DNA from: Siphonobacter sp. BAB-5405
GTDB lineage: Bacteria > Bacteroidota > Bacteroidia > Cytophagales > Spirosomataceae
DNA: 64,000 nucleotides
Reading direction: 5' to 3'
NCBI RefSeq assembly: GCF_002872335.1
Contig: NZ_NJAG01000014.1
Span: 52,414 to 116,413 of the forward strand
In this document: one piece after another, positions 7,834 through 16,178 of the stretch
Layout of the letters: each line of letters starts with the position of its first letter
How positions within the stretch are numbered: the first letter of the stretch is position 1
The notes under the pieces: model-generated
The model's input: the letters and a program-made list of their open reading frames with translations, nothing else
What the model was told of the DNA's origin: nothing
The model's database searches: none
Position numbers and translations under genes: made by a program

Positions 7834-9243
7834 CTATAGTTTCCTTCCTACTTTCACTTGGACTAACTCCCGCAATGGAGTGATCAACGTATCAATGTCA
7901 CCGGCTCCAATGGTTACGACGATATCGAGTGGCAGGCCGTTCACCAAATTCAGTACTTCATCCTTGGTACACTGAATTTTGTCTTCACTAGTGACCTTAT
8001 CAAAAATCACAGCAGCAGTAATACCGGGAATCGGTAACTCGCGGGCTGGATAAATATCAAGTACAATAGCCCGATCTGCCAGCGACAGCGATTCGGCAAA
8101 ACCTTCCTGAAAATCGCGGGTTCGCGTGAACAGGTGAGGCTGGAAAATAGCCGTTACATGCCGATTCGGATACAACGCTTTTACCGATTTGAGAAAAGCC
8201 TCGATCTCCGTTGGGTGATGGGCATAGTCATCAATATAGACCGTTTCCGGAAGTTCCAGATGATATTCAAACCGACGTTTTACGCCTCGATACGAATTCA
8301 ATCCGGCCCGAATTTCCTGCGGTGAAAGACCTGCCTGCAGACAAACTGCAAAGGCCGCAACCGCATTTTCAGCATTATGAAAACCAGGGACTACCAGCGT
8401 AATATCCTCGCAAAATCCACTCGGATAAACCAGATCAAATTTAAAACGGGCGTCAGCAATGCGGCAGTTTTCAACGTGATACATCCCTGACTCAAAACCA
8501 TACGTACGAACTTCAGCTCTGGTCTGATTGTTTAAAGACAAACCATTTTTAAGAAACAGTACGCCTTCCGTCCTAATCTGACTAACAAAATCCCCGAATG
8601 ACTTGAGTACTTCGTCGCCCGAACCATAGATATCCAGGTGATCGGCATCGGTCGAAGTGACAATAGCCAGGTCGGGATGCAGAGTCAGAAAACTACGGTC
8701 AAATTCGTCGGCTTCTACCACACATAATACTTCGTGCAGGTTTTCAGCAGGTTCATTGAGCAGAAAATTCGTTTGATAGTTCTGCGTGATACCACCCAGA
8801 AAGGCCGCTACATTCCGTCCACTGTGTTTAAGGATATGAGCAACCATAGACGAAGTGGTCGTTTTGCCGTGCGTACCCGCTACGGCAATCAGAAACATTT
8901 CTTCCGTGAGTAAACCCAGTACCTGCGAGCGTTTCAGAATGCGAAACCCTTTTTCCCGAAAATAAGCCCATTCCGTATGGTCTTTCGGAATAGCTGGAGT
9001 CAGTACGACTAATGTTTCTTCAGGGTTCTGATAGGCTTCTGGAATCTCTTCCAGAGCATCGGTAAAATGAATCGCAATTCCTTCGGCCTGTAACGCATTG
9101 GTTAGCGTGGTAGCCGTTTTATCATAACCCGCCACTGCGTACCCGTTGACGTGAAACCAACGAGCAATGGCACTCATTCCTATTCCTCCAATACCCAGGA
9201 AATAAACAGACTTATACGAACGAATGGGTTTGACTGGTACCAT
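7834..9243 (-). CDS. murC: UDP-N-acetylmuramate--L-alanine ligase
   Basis: A Mur ligase that adds the first amino acid (L-Ala) to UDP-MurNAc using ATP in the cytoplasm; 469 residues, normal length. The N-terminal Rossmann motif VYFLGIGGIGMSAIARWF (13-30) binds UDP-MurNAc. The ATP-binding P-loop GTHGKTTT lies at 123-130, followed by the central-domain EADEFDRSFL and the C-terminal motif YIDDYAHHPTEI. It lies between murG and ftsQ in the division cluster and is transcribed with them. Confidence 0.96.
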   Translation of the reverse strand: MVPVKPIRSYKSVYFLGIGGIGMSAIARWFHVNGYAVAGYDKTATTLTNALQAEGIAIHFTDALEEIPEAYQNPEETLVVLTPAIPKDHTEWAYFREKGFRILKRSQVLGLLTEEMFLIAVAGTHGKTTTSSMVAHILKHSGRNVAAFLGGITQNYQTNFLLNEPAENLHEVLCVVEADEFDRSFLTLHPDLAIVTSTDADHLDIYGSGDEVLKSFGDFVSQIRTEGVLFLKNGLSLNNQTRAEVRTYGFESGMYHVENCRIADARFKFDLVYPSGFCEDITLVVPGFHNAENAVAAFAVCLQAGLSPQEIRAGLNSYRGVKRRFEYHLELPETVYIDDYAHHPTEIEAFLKSVKALYPNRHVTAIFQPHLFTRTRDFQEGFAESLSLADRAIVLDIYPARELPIPGITAAVIFDKVTSEDKIQCTKDEVLNLVNGLPLDIVVTIGAGDIDTLITPLRELVQVKVGRKL

Positions 9244-9362
9244 GCAATAAACAGAATAGAAAGCTTTTAAAAAGAGACTACAAGCGTTGCGTTTTGTTTT
9301 CGGAAATCCGTGACTAAACGTATAAACTACTGATAATCAAAAGAAAAAAATAATAAATATGA

Positions 9363-10463
9363 TTATTGCGTCAGCTTCCATACTTCCTCGGCAATCTGTT
9401 GAGCGGCCTGAGGCTTAGCGAGTTGCCTGATTTGTTGGCCCATGCTATGCTGTACTTCCTTACTCTTGAATAATTCCAGCGTAGTCGGGATCAGCTTTTC
9501 CCGGGCTTCGGTATCTTTTACCAGTAATCCGGCCTCTTCGCGTACCAGAGCCAATGCATTTTTGGTTTGATGGTCTTCAGCCGCCGTAGGTAGCGGTACA
9601 AAGATGGAGGGCTTACCCACCAGACACAGTTCTGAAATCGATAAAGCACCGGCTCGGGAAATCACCACAGTGGCTGCTGCGTACGCATAAGGCATCTGGT
9701 TGATGAAATCCGATACCCAGATCCGATTCGAATGCAGGGCAGCTACCCGTTGACGAGCCTTGTCGATGTATAGCTTACCGGTTTGCCAGATAATCTGATA
9801 ACCCGATGCAAGCAGTTGTTCGAGTCCGGCATCGATACTTTCGTTGATGGTACGGGCTCCCTGACTACCTCCAATAACGAGTAACGTAGGTACATCGGGC
9901 GATAAGCCTTTAAAATATTCCCAAACGTTGGGATCAGTTGCTGAAACACTTCCGATGTCACTCCGGACGGGATTGCCCGTCATGACTACTTTTTCGGTGG
10001 GAAAAAACGCCTGCATATCCGGATAGGCTACGCAGATTTTCCGGGCATTCTGAGCTAAAAACTTATTGGTAATGCCAGCGTAGGAATTTTGTTCCTGAAT
10101 GAGATACGGTACGCCGTTCATCCCGGCCATAAGTAACAGTGGACCGCTGGCGTATCCACCGACACCGACGGCTGCGTCGGGTTTGAAATCCCGAATTACT
10201 TTCCGAGCGGCCCAGAGGCTTTTCGTTAGTTTGACGGGAAAACTAAGATTCGCTAAAAGATTAGATCGATTGATCCCCGCAATATCGAGTCCGAAAATGG
10301 GATAACCCGCCTGAGGGACTTTTTCCATTTCCATACGGCCGTTTGCCCCGACAAAAAGAATCTCCGTTTGAGGATCTTTCGCCTTGAGAGCATTGGCAAT
10401 GGCAATAGCCGGAAAAATATGTCCGCCTGTTCCACCGCCGCTTATGATAATGCGTTTTGACAC
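9363..10463 (-). CDS. murG: UDP-GlcNAc:lipid I N-acetylglucosaminyltransferase MurG
   Basis: A GT28 membrane-associated glycosyltransferase that converts lipid I to lipid II. I place the start at the GTG at 10463, giving 366 residues and the usual N-terminus VSKRIIISGGGTGGHIFPAI. An upstream ATG at 10541 would add 26 unconserved residues. Glycine motif GGGTGGH lies at 9-15. Further hallmarks are GVGGYASGPLLLMA, the QEQNSYAG motif, and the UDP-GlcNAc-binding run VIGGSQGARTIN and ISRAGALSISEL. It follows ftsW and precedes murC. Confidence 0.95.
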   Translation of the reverse strand: MSKRIIISGGGTGGHIFPAIAIANALKAKDPQTEILFVGANGRMEMEKVPQAGYPIFGLDIAGINRSNLLANLSFPVKLTKSLWAARKVIRDFKPDAAVGVGGYASGPLLLMAGMNGVPYLIQEQNSYAGITNKFLAQNARKICVAYPDMQAFFPTEKVVMTGNPVRSDIGSVSATDPNVWEYFKGLSPDVPTLLVIGGSQGARTINESIDAGLEQLLASGYQIIWQTGKLYIDKARQRVAALHSNRIWVSDFINQMPYAYAAATVVISRAGALSISELCLVGKPSIFVPLPTAAEDHQTKNALALVREEAGLLVKDTEAREKLIPTTLELFKSKEVQHSMGQQIRQLAKPQAAQQIAEEVWKLTQ

Positions 10464-10575
10464 GTCGTTTAAAAGCTTTTTAACGTAATAGAATCCGTAT
10501 TCAGCGATTTCTTTCCCAGATTCTGGAAAATAATTTCGCAAAAAAACAACGTGGCGGCTGAGAAGTCAATAAAAA

Positions 10576-11805
10576 TTATGCAGCCATGGCAGCTTCTTCC
10601 CGTGGTTCAGCAGGTTGAGTTTCAGCGGCTTCCCGACTAACGCTTAAAATGGCTCCAATCGAAACTCCCGTAAAGAGGAGTGAAGAACCACCCCAACTGA
10701 TGAGCGGAAGCGTCTGACCCGTTACGGGAATGAGTTGTACCGAAACCGCCATGTGAACCAAGGCTTGCAGTACCAGACTAAAAGCCAGTCCTGCTGCCAG
10801 GAAATAACCAAAAGCCTGACCACTCTGAATTTCAGCCTTTTTCAGTCGCCGGAAGGCTACGAAACGAACGCTACGGTACAGCAACCAAAGGTATAGAACC
10901 AGGGTAAAGACGCCTCCAACGAAACCCCACTCTTCAATCAGAATAGCGTAGGCAAAATCGGAATAAGCTTGGGTCATGAAATTTCGCTGTAAACTATTTC
11001 CGGGGCCCCGACCAATCCAGTCGCCGGAAGCTACGGCTACTAAACTGTACTCTTCCTGCGAATCAATCCGACGATCTTCCGGCGTCAGACGCTCGGGGGG
11101 ACGTACTTTCTGAATGACTTGTGAGATAACATTGGTCGGACGGCTAAAGCGACCTTCCCAAGTGGTTCCCCGTGACCCAAAGGCATACGCAATCGCAAAG
11201 GCCAGCGAGCCTGCCAGCGTCAGATATACCAGATAGCGAATGGGCACCTGACCAATAAACATCAGTAACCAGCACGGAGCCATTAGTAGTAAAGCCGCAC
11301 TTCCGGAGTTTAAAGCCAGCAGAAAACCCAGAAAACCGCACCAGAAAATGGGCGGTACGAAAACCAGTGGATCACTGTAATTAGCCTTGAGCCGTTTCGC
11401 CAACATGGCAGCCAGGTTCGCAATCAATGCAAACTTGGCCAAATCAGAAGGCATAAAACCGGAAAAGAATGGAATCGGTAAAGCCCGTTTCGCTCCGCCA
11501 CTTTCTACGCCTAGTACCTGAACCAGAATCAGCAGCAGTACCGACAGCATGAGCAAATACCGGGATAAACTGGCATAACTCTTAAAAGGCAGTCGGTGAC
11601 AAACGATGATGATGAAGAGACAAAAAGTTAAGTCCCGAATGTGTTTAAACAAGAACGACCCTGTATCAGGCAAATCGTGGAATTGATACGTACCTCGAGC
11701 CGAAAAAACCACAATCAAACCAATGGCAAGCAGAGCTAAGACAATATTCCAGATGGTACGATCACCTTCCAGACGAAAAAAGGTACGGAGTCGTTCGAGG
11801 GTCAT
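10576..11805 (-). CDS. ftsW: Peptidoglycan glycosyltransferase FtsW (SEDS family)
   Basis: A polytopic membrane enzyme that polymerises lipid II at the septum together with a class B PBP; 409 residues and about ten predicted membrane helices. The key acidic residue of the large periplasmic loop is retained in AYSDFAYAILIEEWGFVG (Asp283). FtsW rather than RodA is chosen because of the murG-murC-ftsQ-ftsA-ftsZ context. It is the first gene of the run. Neither murD nor mraY lies upstream, so the division cluster is split at this point in this genome. A well-formed promoter with a palindrome lies 37-68 bp upstream of the ATG. Confidence 0.93.
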   Translation of the reverse strand: MTLERLRTFFRLEGDRTIWNIVLALLAIGLIVVFSARGTYQFHDLPDTGSFLFKHIRDLTFCLFIIIVCHRLPFKSYASLSRYLLMLSVLLLILVQVLGVESGGAKRALPIPFFSGFMPSDLAKFALIANLAAMLAKRLKANYSDPLVFVPPIFWCGFLGFLLALNSGSAALLLMAPCWLLMFIGQVPIRYLVYLTLAGSLAFAIAYAFGSRGTTWEGRFSRPTNVISQVIQKVRPPERLTPEDRRIDSQEEYSLVAVASGDWIGRGPGNSLQRNFMTQAYSDFAYAILIEEWGFVGGVFTLVLYLWLLYRSVRFVAFRRLKKAEIQSGQAFGYFLAAGLAFSLVLQALVHMAVSVQLIPVTGQTLPLISWGGSSLLFTGVSIGAILSVSREAAETQPAEPREEAAMAA

Positions 11806-11841
11806 AAAGAAAAAAGGAAGGATGAACGATAATTACGTTTA

Positions 11842-11873
11842 CAAATGTAAATTATTTACATTTGGAAATACAA
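11842..11873 (-). promoter_or_regulatory. Promoter of the ftsW-ftsZ operon with overlapping palindrome
   Basis: On the minus strand TTG (11873-11871), a 21-nt spacer and TACATTTG (11849-11842) match the Bacteroidota promoter consensus. The -7 box overlaps the perfect inverted repeat AAATGTAAA-TTA-TTTACATTT (11843-11863), which could be an operator. The ATG lies 36 bp downstream of the -7 box. Confidence 0.7.
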
Positions 11874-11885
11874 AATAAAATCAAT

Positions 11886-11915
11886 AAAAAATGCTCCGAC
11901 TTTTTTTCGGAGCAT
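11886..11915 (-). terminator. Rho-independent terminator of cysE
   Basis: Hairpin ATGCTCCGA / TCGGAGCAT around a 7-nt loop, followed on the minus strand by six T residues. It lies 20 bp after the cysE stop. Confidence 0.88.
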
Positions 11916-11935
11916 CGTCATTATCAGGACTTCGG

Positions 11936-12736
11936 CTATTCTTTAATTAAAACCTGCTCCTGATGATAGATCTTGGTATAAGGCCGAATGCTGTGTACGA
12001 GCCACACGTTCCCGCCGACAATGCTATGATGACCAATGACGGTTTCACCCCCTAGAATAGTCGCTCCGGAATAAATGACGACGTGATCTTCTACCGTTGG
12101 ATGCCGCTTTTGCGAAGCCAGTTCTTTATTCACACTTAAAGCTCCCAAGGTGACGCCCTGATAAAGTTTTACGTGTTTGCCAATACTGGTGGTTTCTCCA
12201 ATAACAATACCCGTGCCGTGGTCGATGAAAAGATGTTCGTCAATTTCAGCGGCGGGATGAATATCAATGCCCGTACGGGAATGAGCAAACTCCGTCAGTA
12301 CCCGGGGTAACAGCGGAATACCCAGATCATAAAAAGCGTGAGCAATCCGATAAAAAGCAACTGCATAGAAACCCGGGTAGGCTCGTACCACTTCGTACTC
12401 GGAAGTAGCAGCCGGGTCGCCCGCCATGATGGCCGCTACATCGCTACGGAGTAAGTGATAGATCTCAGGAATCTGGTTGACAAACTGCGAGGCAATCTGC
12501 GTAGCGTCCTGAGGTAGATGCCTTTGCATGGACTGTAAAAGCTCACCTAAATCCTGTTCAATCCGATCGAATGCGGCTCCGAGTTTCTCTACGGAATCGT
12601 AGTGTTTCTTGGTTTGTTCCGGAAATAAAAGCAGAACCAGTCTAGTAACCAAACGAGCTACGGAAGAAGTCGCTGGAAAATATTCCGTAGTCGTATGGGC
12701 TTCATACAAACTTTCCAGAAAGGGGCGTGGCAACAT
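11936..12736 (-). CDS. cysE: Serine O-acetyltransferase
   Basis: Makes O-acetylserine from serine and acetyl-CoA, the first committed step of cysteine synthesis. The 266 residues consist of an alpha-helical N-terminal domain and a left-handed beta-helix of hexapeptide repeats from about residue 165. The repeats include HPAAEIDEHLFIDHGTGIVI and GATILGGETVIGHHSIVGGN. The YQGVTLGA motif is typical of the family, and the long N-terminal domain fits the EpsC-type serine acetyltransferase. It is monocistronic, with its own promoter region carrying an 8-8-8 inverted repeat and its own terminator. Confidence 0.92.
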   Translation of the reverse strand: MLPRPFLESLYEAHTTTEYFPATSSVARLVTRLVLLLFPEQTKKHYDSVEKLGAAFDRIEQDLGELLQSMQRHLPQDATQIASQFVNQIPEIYHLLRSDVAAIMAGDPAATSEYEVVRAYPGFYAVAFYRIAHAFYDLGIPLLPRVLTEFAHSRTGIDIHPAAEIDEHLFIDHGTGIVIGETTSIGKHVKLYQGVTLGALSVNKELASQKRHPTVEDHVVIYSGATILGGETVIGHHSIVGGNVWLVHSIRPYTKIYHQEQVLIKE

Positions 12737-12780
12737 GCAACGAGTGGTTTATAAGATCGGTATGCAATCCGTAGTTCAGG

Positions 12781-12805
12781 CAAACGTATACTCAACAATA
12801 CGTTT
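12781..12805 (-). promoter_or_regulatory. cysE promoter -7 element with inverted-repeat operator candidate
   Basis: The minus strand carries TACGTTTG (12788-12781), an exact TAnnTTTG match 44 bp before the cysE ATG. It overlaps the perfect inverted repeat AAACGTAT (12782-12789), 8-nt spacer, ATACGTTT (12798-12805). Both are seen; repression or activation of cysE through this site is inferred. Confidence 0.5.
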
Positions 12806-12846
12806 AGAGCTGTCTCTACTATTGCCCAAACGGAGGAATAGGTTCC

Positions 12847-13698
12847 CTAGCGTCTGCTTATTTTATATATTTTTCCTTTTTCATTGGTGAGCAGTAGCTC
12901 CGTATTGCTGATAAAAACGAGCCCTTCTACCTGTCCACGACCCACTTTCAGGCAAGAAATTGGGTGCTTAAAGTTAATCTGCCCGTGCTCAATCCCAAAG
13001 AAAAAGACTTTTCCGTACGTCAATAGGGCAAAGCTTTGCCGGTCTGGACTGATGTCAGCAGCGGTAATCATGCCGTTCAAACGAATACTATCTTTTCGAA
13101 TGGCCGTATGGTGTCCTTCCCGGGCCGGAATAGTATACAAAGTGGCTGTTTTATGACCCCAGTTTTTTGAAAACAAAAAGAGACTGTCCTGAGCATAGAA
13201 GAACGCTTCACAGTCAAAATTCTTGCGTGAACGTTCAGGAGGAAACGCTCGCTGATCCTCGTAATGGTATGTTATTTTCTTAGGTAAAGAAGCCGATGAA
13301 TCGCTGGATAGCGAGACCTGATAGATGCATAAATCCTGCCGGGTGTTCGTATTATTGCCGATATCGCCAATGTACAGATGACCCCGATCGTCCCGACTAA
13401 GTTCCTCCCAGTCCTTGTTCATAAGTTGTGGCAGCGACCAGGTAGTAAGCAAATGGCCGGAGACGTCGATTTCGTAGAGTTCAGGTCTGCCACCCGAGTC
13501 ATTGTGCGTCCAGAAGGTAGGTGTTGCCAAAGCCGTCGCCAAACCCGAATTTTCATTGGCTACGGTAGGCATTTGTCCCGTTTTCTCAATCCGGTACTGA
13601 GGTTTGGCCCGGTGAAAGCCCTGACGGTAGATGTCGGGCTGGCAAGAACACAAACTGGTTTGTATTTCAAATAGCAAAAGGAATAGTTTAGTAAGCAT
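12847..13698 (-). CDS. Exported protein of unknown function, beta-propeller-like
   Basis: 283 residues. The hydrophobic N-terminus ends in LCSC (Cys18), an acceptable lipobox, so it is probably a lipoprotein. The body contains FWTHNDSGGRPELYEI, LSRDDRGHLYIGDIGNNTN and FDCEAFFYAQDSLFLFSKN. Such His-Asn-Asp-Ser-Gly and GDIGNN elements recur in uncharacterised secreted propeller proteins related to phytase-like or SdiA-regulated families. A substrate cannot be named. It is divergent from the transporter gene at 13800, with 101 bp between them, and is separated from cysE by 110 bp. Confidence 0.6.
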   Translation of the reverse strand: MLTKLFLLLFEIQTSLCSCQPDIYRQGFHRAKPQYRIEKTGQMPTVANENSGLATALATPTFWTHNDSGGRPELYEIDVSGHLLTTWSLPQLMNKDWEELSRDDRGHLYIGDIGNNTNTRQDLCIYQVSLSSDSSASLPKKITYHYEDQRAFPPERSRKNFDCEAFFYAQDSLFLFSKNWGHKTATLYTIPAREGHHTAIRKDSIRLNGMITAADISPDRQSFALLTYGKVFFFGIEHGQINFKHPISCLKVGRGQVEGLVFISNTELLLTNEKGKIYKISRR

Positions 13699-13799
13699 TC
13701 CGTAAAATTCGTTCTAATCAAGTTGAATAGTACACCCCAAAAGTCACTGAATCCATCGTCATTGCGTCAACCATTTATTTACAAGGAAATCCCCGCCCC

Positions 13800-15002
13800 A
13801 TGACTCCAGAACCTACTTTGCCCTATCCCGTCCGACTGGCCGCGATACTCATCTGCGTATTGCTCATCATTTACGGCTTATACGCTCTGCAGGGAGTGGT
13901 AACCTTGCTACTTTTTTCGCTTTTACTGGCGATGTTACTATTTCCCCTATGCCGGAAACTGGAGCGGTGGAAATTTCCGCGAGTAGCTGCCATCTTCGTT
14001 TGTCTGGTCGTTCTGATCGGCGTTTTGGTAGGCATTGGCTGGGTTGTATCCATGCAAATGGCTAATTTCTCCGACGATTTTCCCAAATTTCAGAATAAAA
14101 TGAATGCCGTTCTGGATCGGGCTCAGGAAATGGCCAATGATCAGTTGGGCCTGGATAAAACCCGTCAGAACACGGAAATCAAACGCATTACCAACGACGT
14201 TTTACACAATAGCGGCAGTTACATTACTACTTTCCTGTCGTCTACCACGTCTACACTGGCTGACTTGTCGTTGATTCCCTTATTTGTATTCTTCATCCTC
14301 TTGTACCGGGACTTTTTCCGAAGCTTTGTTTATAAGCTGTTTTCGAAAACCAAACGTTCGCGTCTGGATGACGTGCTGAGTAAAATTTACGTCGTTGTAC
14401 AGGGTTATTTGGCGGGGTTGGTATTGGTAATTGGCATTGTAGCCTGCTTGAATACAACCGGATTACTGATTCTGGGTATCGACTACGCCTGGTTTTTCGG
14501 AACGCTGGCAGCAGTCTTACTACTGGTACCCTACATCGGTATTCTGATTGGGTCGCTGTTACCTACCATTTACGCTCTGGTTACGAAAGATTCACCCATG
14601 TATGCCGTCGGAGTAATCGGCGTATTCAGTTTCGTTCAGATTCTGGAAGGGAACTTCATTACACCTTATGTTGTCGGCTCAAAGGTAAGCGTTAACCCGC
14701 TAGCGGCGATGGTTGTGTTGATTCTGGGTGGACAGTTGTGGGGAATATCAGGACTGGTACTGGCCCTGCCCGTGACTGCTATTGTGAAAGTGATTTGTGA
14801 TAATGTCGATGGACTTAAACCGTACGGGTTCCTGCTCGGCGATCCCGAGTACAGTAAGGGAGCGGTTGTAAAATCAAGTAGTAAGTTGCCCAAGCTTGAT
14901 ACGTTAACCAAACGAAAACGGAAAGTGGAAGAAGCTTTGGCTAACGAAGAGCAGCCTCAGAATCAGACCGAAGCTAGAAGTTTAAGGGATCAAAATTCCT
15001 GA
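13800..15002 (+). CDS. AI-2E family transporter (PerM/UPF0118 type)
   Basis: A polytopic inner-membrane protein of 400 residues with the family layout. Paired helices come at the N-terminus (AAILICVLLIIYGLYALQGV), then a soluble helical segment of about 100 residues. Five or so further helices include the conserved stretch LVPYIGILIGSLLPTIYAL and the FVQILEGNFITPYVVG motif. Members move small molecules or ions, but the substrate cannot be inferred here. The C-terminus (about 365-400) is charged and cytoplasmic. The last 29 bp overlap the convergent LON-domain gene. Confidence 0.87.
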   Translation: MTPEPTLPYPVRLAAILICVLLIIYGLYALQGVVTLLLFSLLLAMLLFPLCRKLERWKFPRVAAIFVCLVVLIGVLVGIGWVVSMQMANFSDDFPKFQNKMNAVLDRAQEMANDQLGLDKTRQNTEIKRITNDVLHNSGSYITTFLSSTTSTLADLSLIPLFVFFILLYRDFFRSFVYKLFSKTKRSRLDDVLSKIYVVVQGYLAGLVLVIGIVACLNTTGLLILGIDYAWFFGTLAAVLLLVPYIGILIGSLLPTIYALVTKDSPMYAVGVIGVFSFVQILEGNFITPYVVGSKVSVNPLAAMVVLILGGQLWGISGLVLALPVTAIVKVICDNVDGLKPYGFLLGDPEYSKGAVVKSSSKLPKLDTLTKRKRKVEEALANEEQPQNQTEARSLRDQNS

Positions 15003-15597
15003 AATGCCCGTTGAGACGAATTCGCTCTTTCGTTTTTTCCAGTTCCTGAATAACGGGCATAATTCGATTCAAATGGCGGGAGATGAAACGTTGCCGTTCC
15101 AGTTCTTGTGGAATTTGTAATAACTCGTATTCCTCCTCAAGCGACAAGCCAATTTTATGAGCGATCTGGTACGAAAAGTTCTCGGATCGCTCGTTAAACT
15201 CTACGTTTGTTTGTAAATGCTGATACAGTTTTTTGAGATGGTCCAGTAAGCCCGGCAGCAGTTCGGTACTGGATTCATGCTCCTGGTAGGCTATCTGGCC
15301 GCCGGCGTATAACTTTCTTTCTACGGGGTTGATAAAACTCAGCAGACGAAAAATTTGCAGCCCTTCCGTCCGTATGTCCATCCGGCCATCATCGTAACGT
15401 TGGGATACTTCACGTACGCGTAGGGAAGTACCAAAATCCATCTGCTGATTTGGCATATATACAGGAATACCAAAGGGTGTATCTGCTTCCAAACACTCCG
15501 TAATCAGCTGAATATAGCGGGGCTCGAAAATGTGGAGGTTCAATTTTTCCCCCGGAAAAGCTACCAGGTTGAGCGGAAACAAAGGCAGGAAAACCAT
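14974..15597 (-). CDS. LON peptidase substrate-binding-domain protein
   Basis: 207 residues, starting with the Lon N-terminal-domain pattern MVFLPLFPLNLVAFPGEKLN followed by LHIFEPRYIQLITECLE. It has the substrate-binding domain only; the ATPase and protease domains of Lon are absent. Such stand-alone proteins are widespread, and their role is not established beyond probable protein binding. The C-terminal half (about 120-207) is helical. It overlaps the transporter gene tail to tail by 29 bp. Confidence 0.85.
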   Translation of the reverse strand: MVFLPLFPLNLVAFPGEKLNLHIFEPRYIQLITECLEADTPFGIPVYMPNQQMDFGTSLRVREVSQRYDDGRMDIRTEGLQIFRLLSFINPVERKLYAGGQIAYQEHESSTELLPGLLDHLKKLYQHLQTNVEFNERSENFSYQIAHKIGLSLEEEYELLQIPQELERQRFISRHLNRIMPVIQELEKTKERIRLNGHFRNFDPLNF

Positions 15598-15673
15598 AGA
15601 TCTGTATCGAAGTGGGGTGGAAAGACTCGCCTGAACTATCCAAATACAACGCTAGCTCCGCTTTGGGGAAGAG

Positions 15674-16135
15674 CTAATTCCGTTCAACGGTAAGACCTAC
15701 CGTCTGAATTTCCGGTAATGGATCCTGACGCATGTACTGTTCCACTTTGAAGGTGTAAGTACCTGCTTTGGCAAAACGGTAATTTTTTACGACCAGAAAT
15801 TTATGATCGTAGATGTCGCCCAGGCCGTTACCGGTTGGTTTACCCGTGGTAGCATTGGCTAAAATGAGCTCATCCAGTTTTCGTTCAATGGTTTTGCCAT
15901 CCGGCCCTAACAGCGTACGGGTAACGTAAAGGTTGTAATACGGGTACGACTTCGTATTTCGCAGGTTATAATACAGATTGTACGTTCGGGTAGTATCGCT
16001 GATTTCAAAGGAAAAGCTAGGAACGGTTTTGACCGGCCATTTGGCATCCGGCAGTTCCATATTATCCTTGAATACCGCATTCGTATCACAGGCCGTTAGG
16101 CTAACCAGAAAACATAGAAAGAGAAAGAGTCGCAT
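15674..16135 (-). CDS. gldH: Gliding motility lipoprotein GldH
   Basis: 153 residues from the ATG at 16135, which puts a typical lipoprotein signal MRLFLFLCFLVSLTAC with lipobox LTAC (Cys16) at the N-terminus. A longer open frame upstream lacks such a signal. The following CDTNAVFKDNMELPDAKWPV and ending VEQYMRQDPLPEIQTVGLTV match the GldH pattern. GldH is needed for Flavobacterium gliding and is conserved in many Bacteroidota. The gene sits 43 bp downstream of ricT, a pairing common in the phylum. Confidence 0.85.
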   Translation of the reverse strand: MRLFLFLCFLVSLTACDTNAVFKDNMELPDAKWPVKTVPSFSFEISDTTRTYNLYYNLRNTKSYPYYNLYVTRTLLGPDGKTIERKLDELILANATTGKPTGNGLGDIYDHKFLVVKNYRFAKAGTYTFKVEQYMRQDPLPEIQTVGLTVERN

Positions 16136-16142
16136 AGGAATG

Positions 16143-16172
16143 AAAATCCCGGAGGTATTGAGACCTCCGGGA
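16143..16172 (-). terminator. Hairpin between ricT and gldH
   Basis: Perfect 10-bp inverted repeat TCCCGGAGGT / ACCTCCGGGA with a 6-nt loop, followed on the minus strand by four T residues. It lies in the gldH leader and may attenuate read-through from ricT. Confidence 0.5.
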
Positions 16173-16178
16173 ACGAAA

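Noticed and set aside
14974..15002. 29-bp tail-to-tail overlap of transporter and LON-domain genes as a possible antisense control
   Set aside because: Both frames are complete and conserved in length. Short convergent overlaps are common and no antisense promoter is visible.
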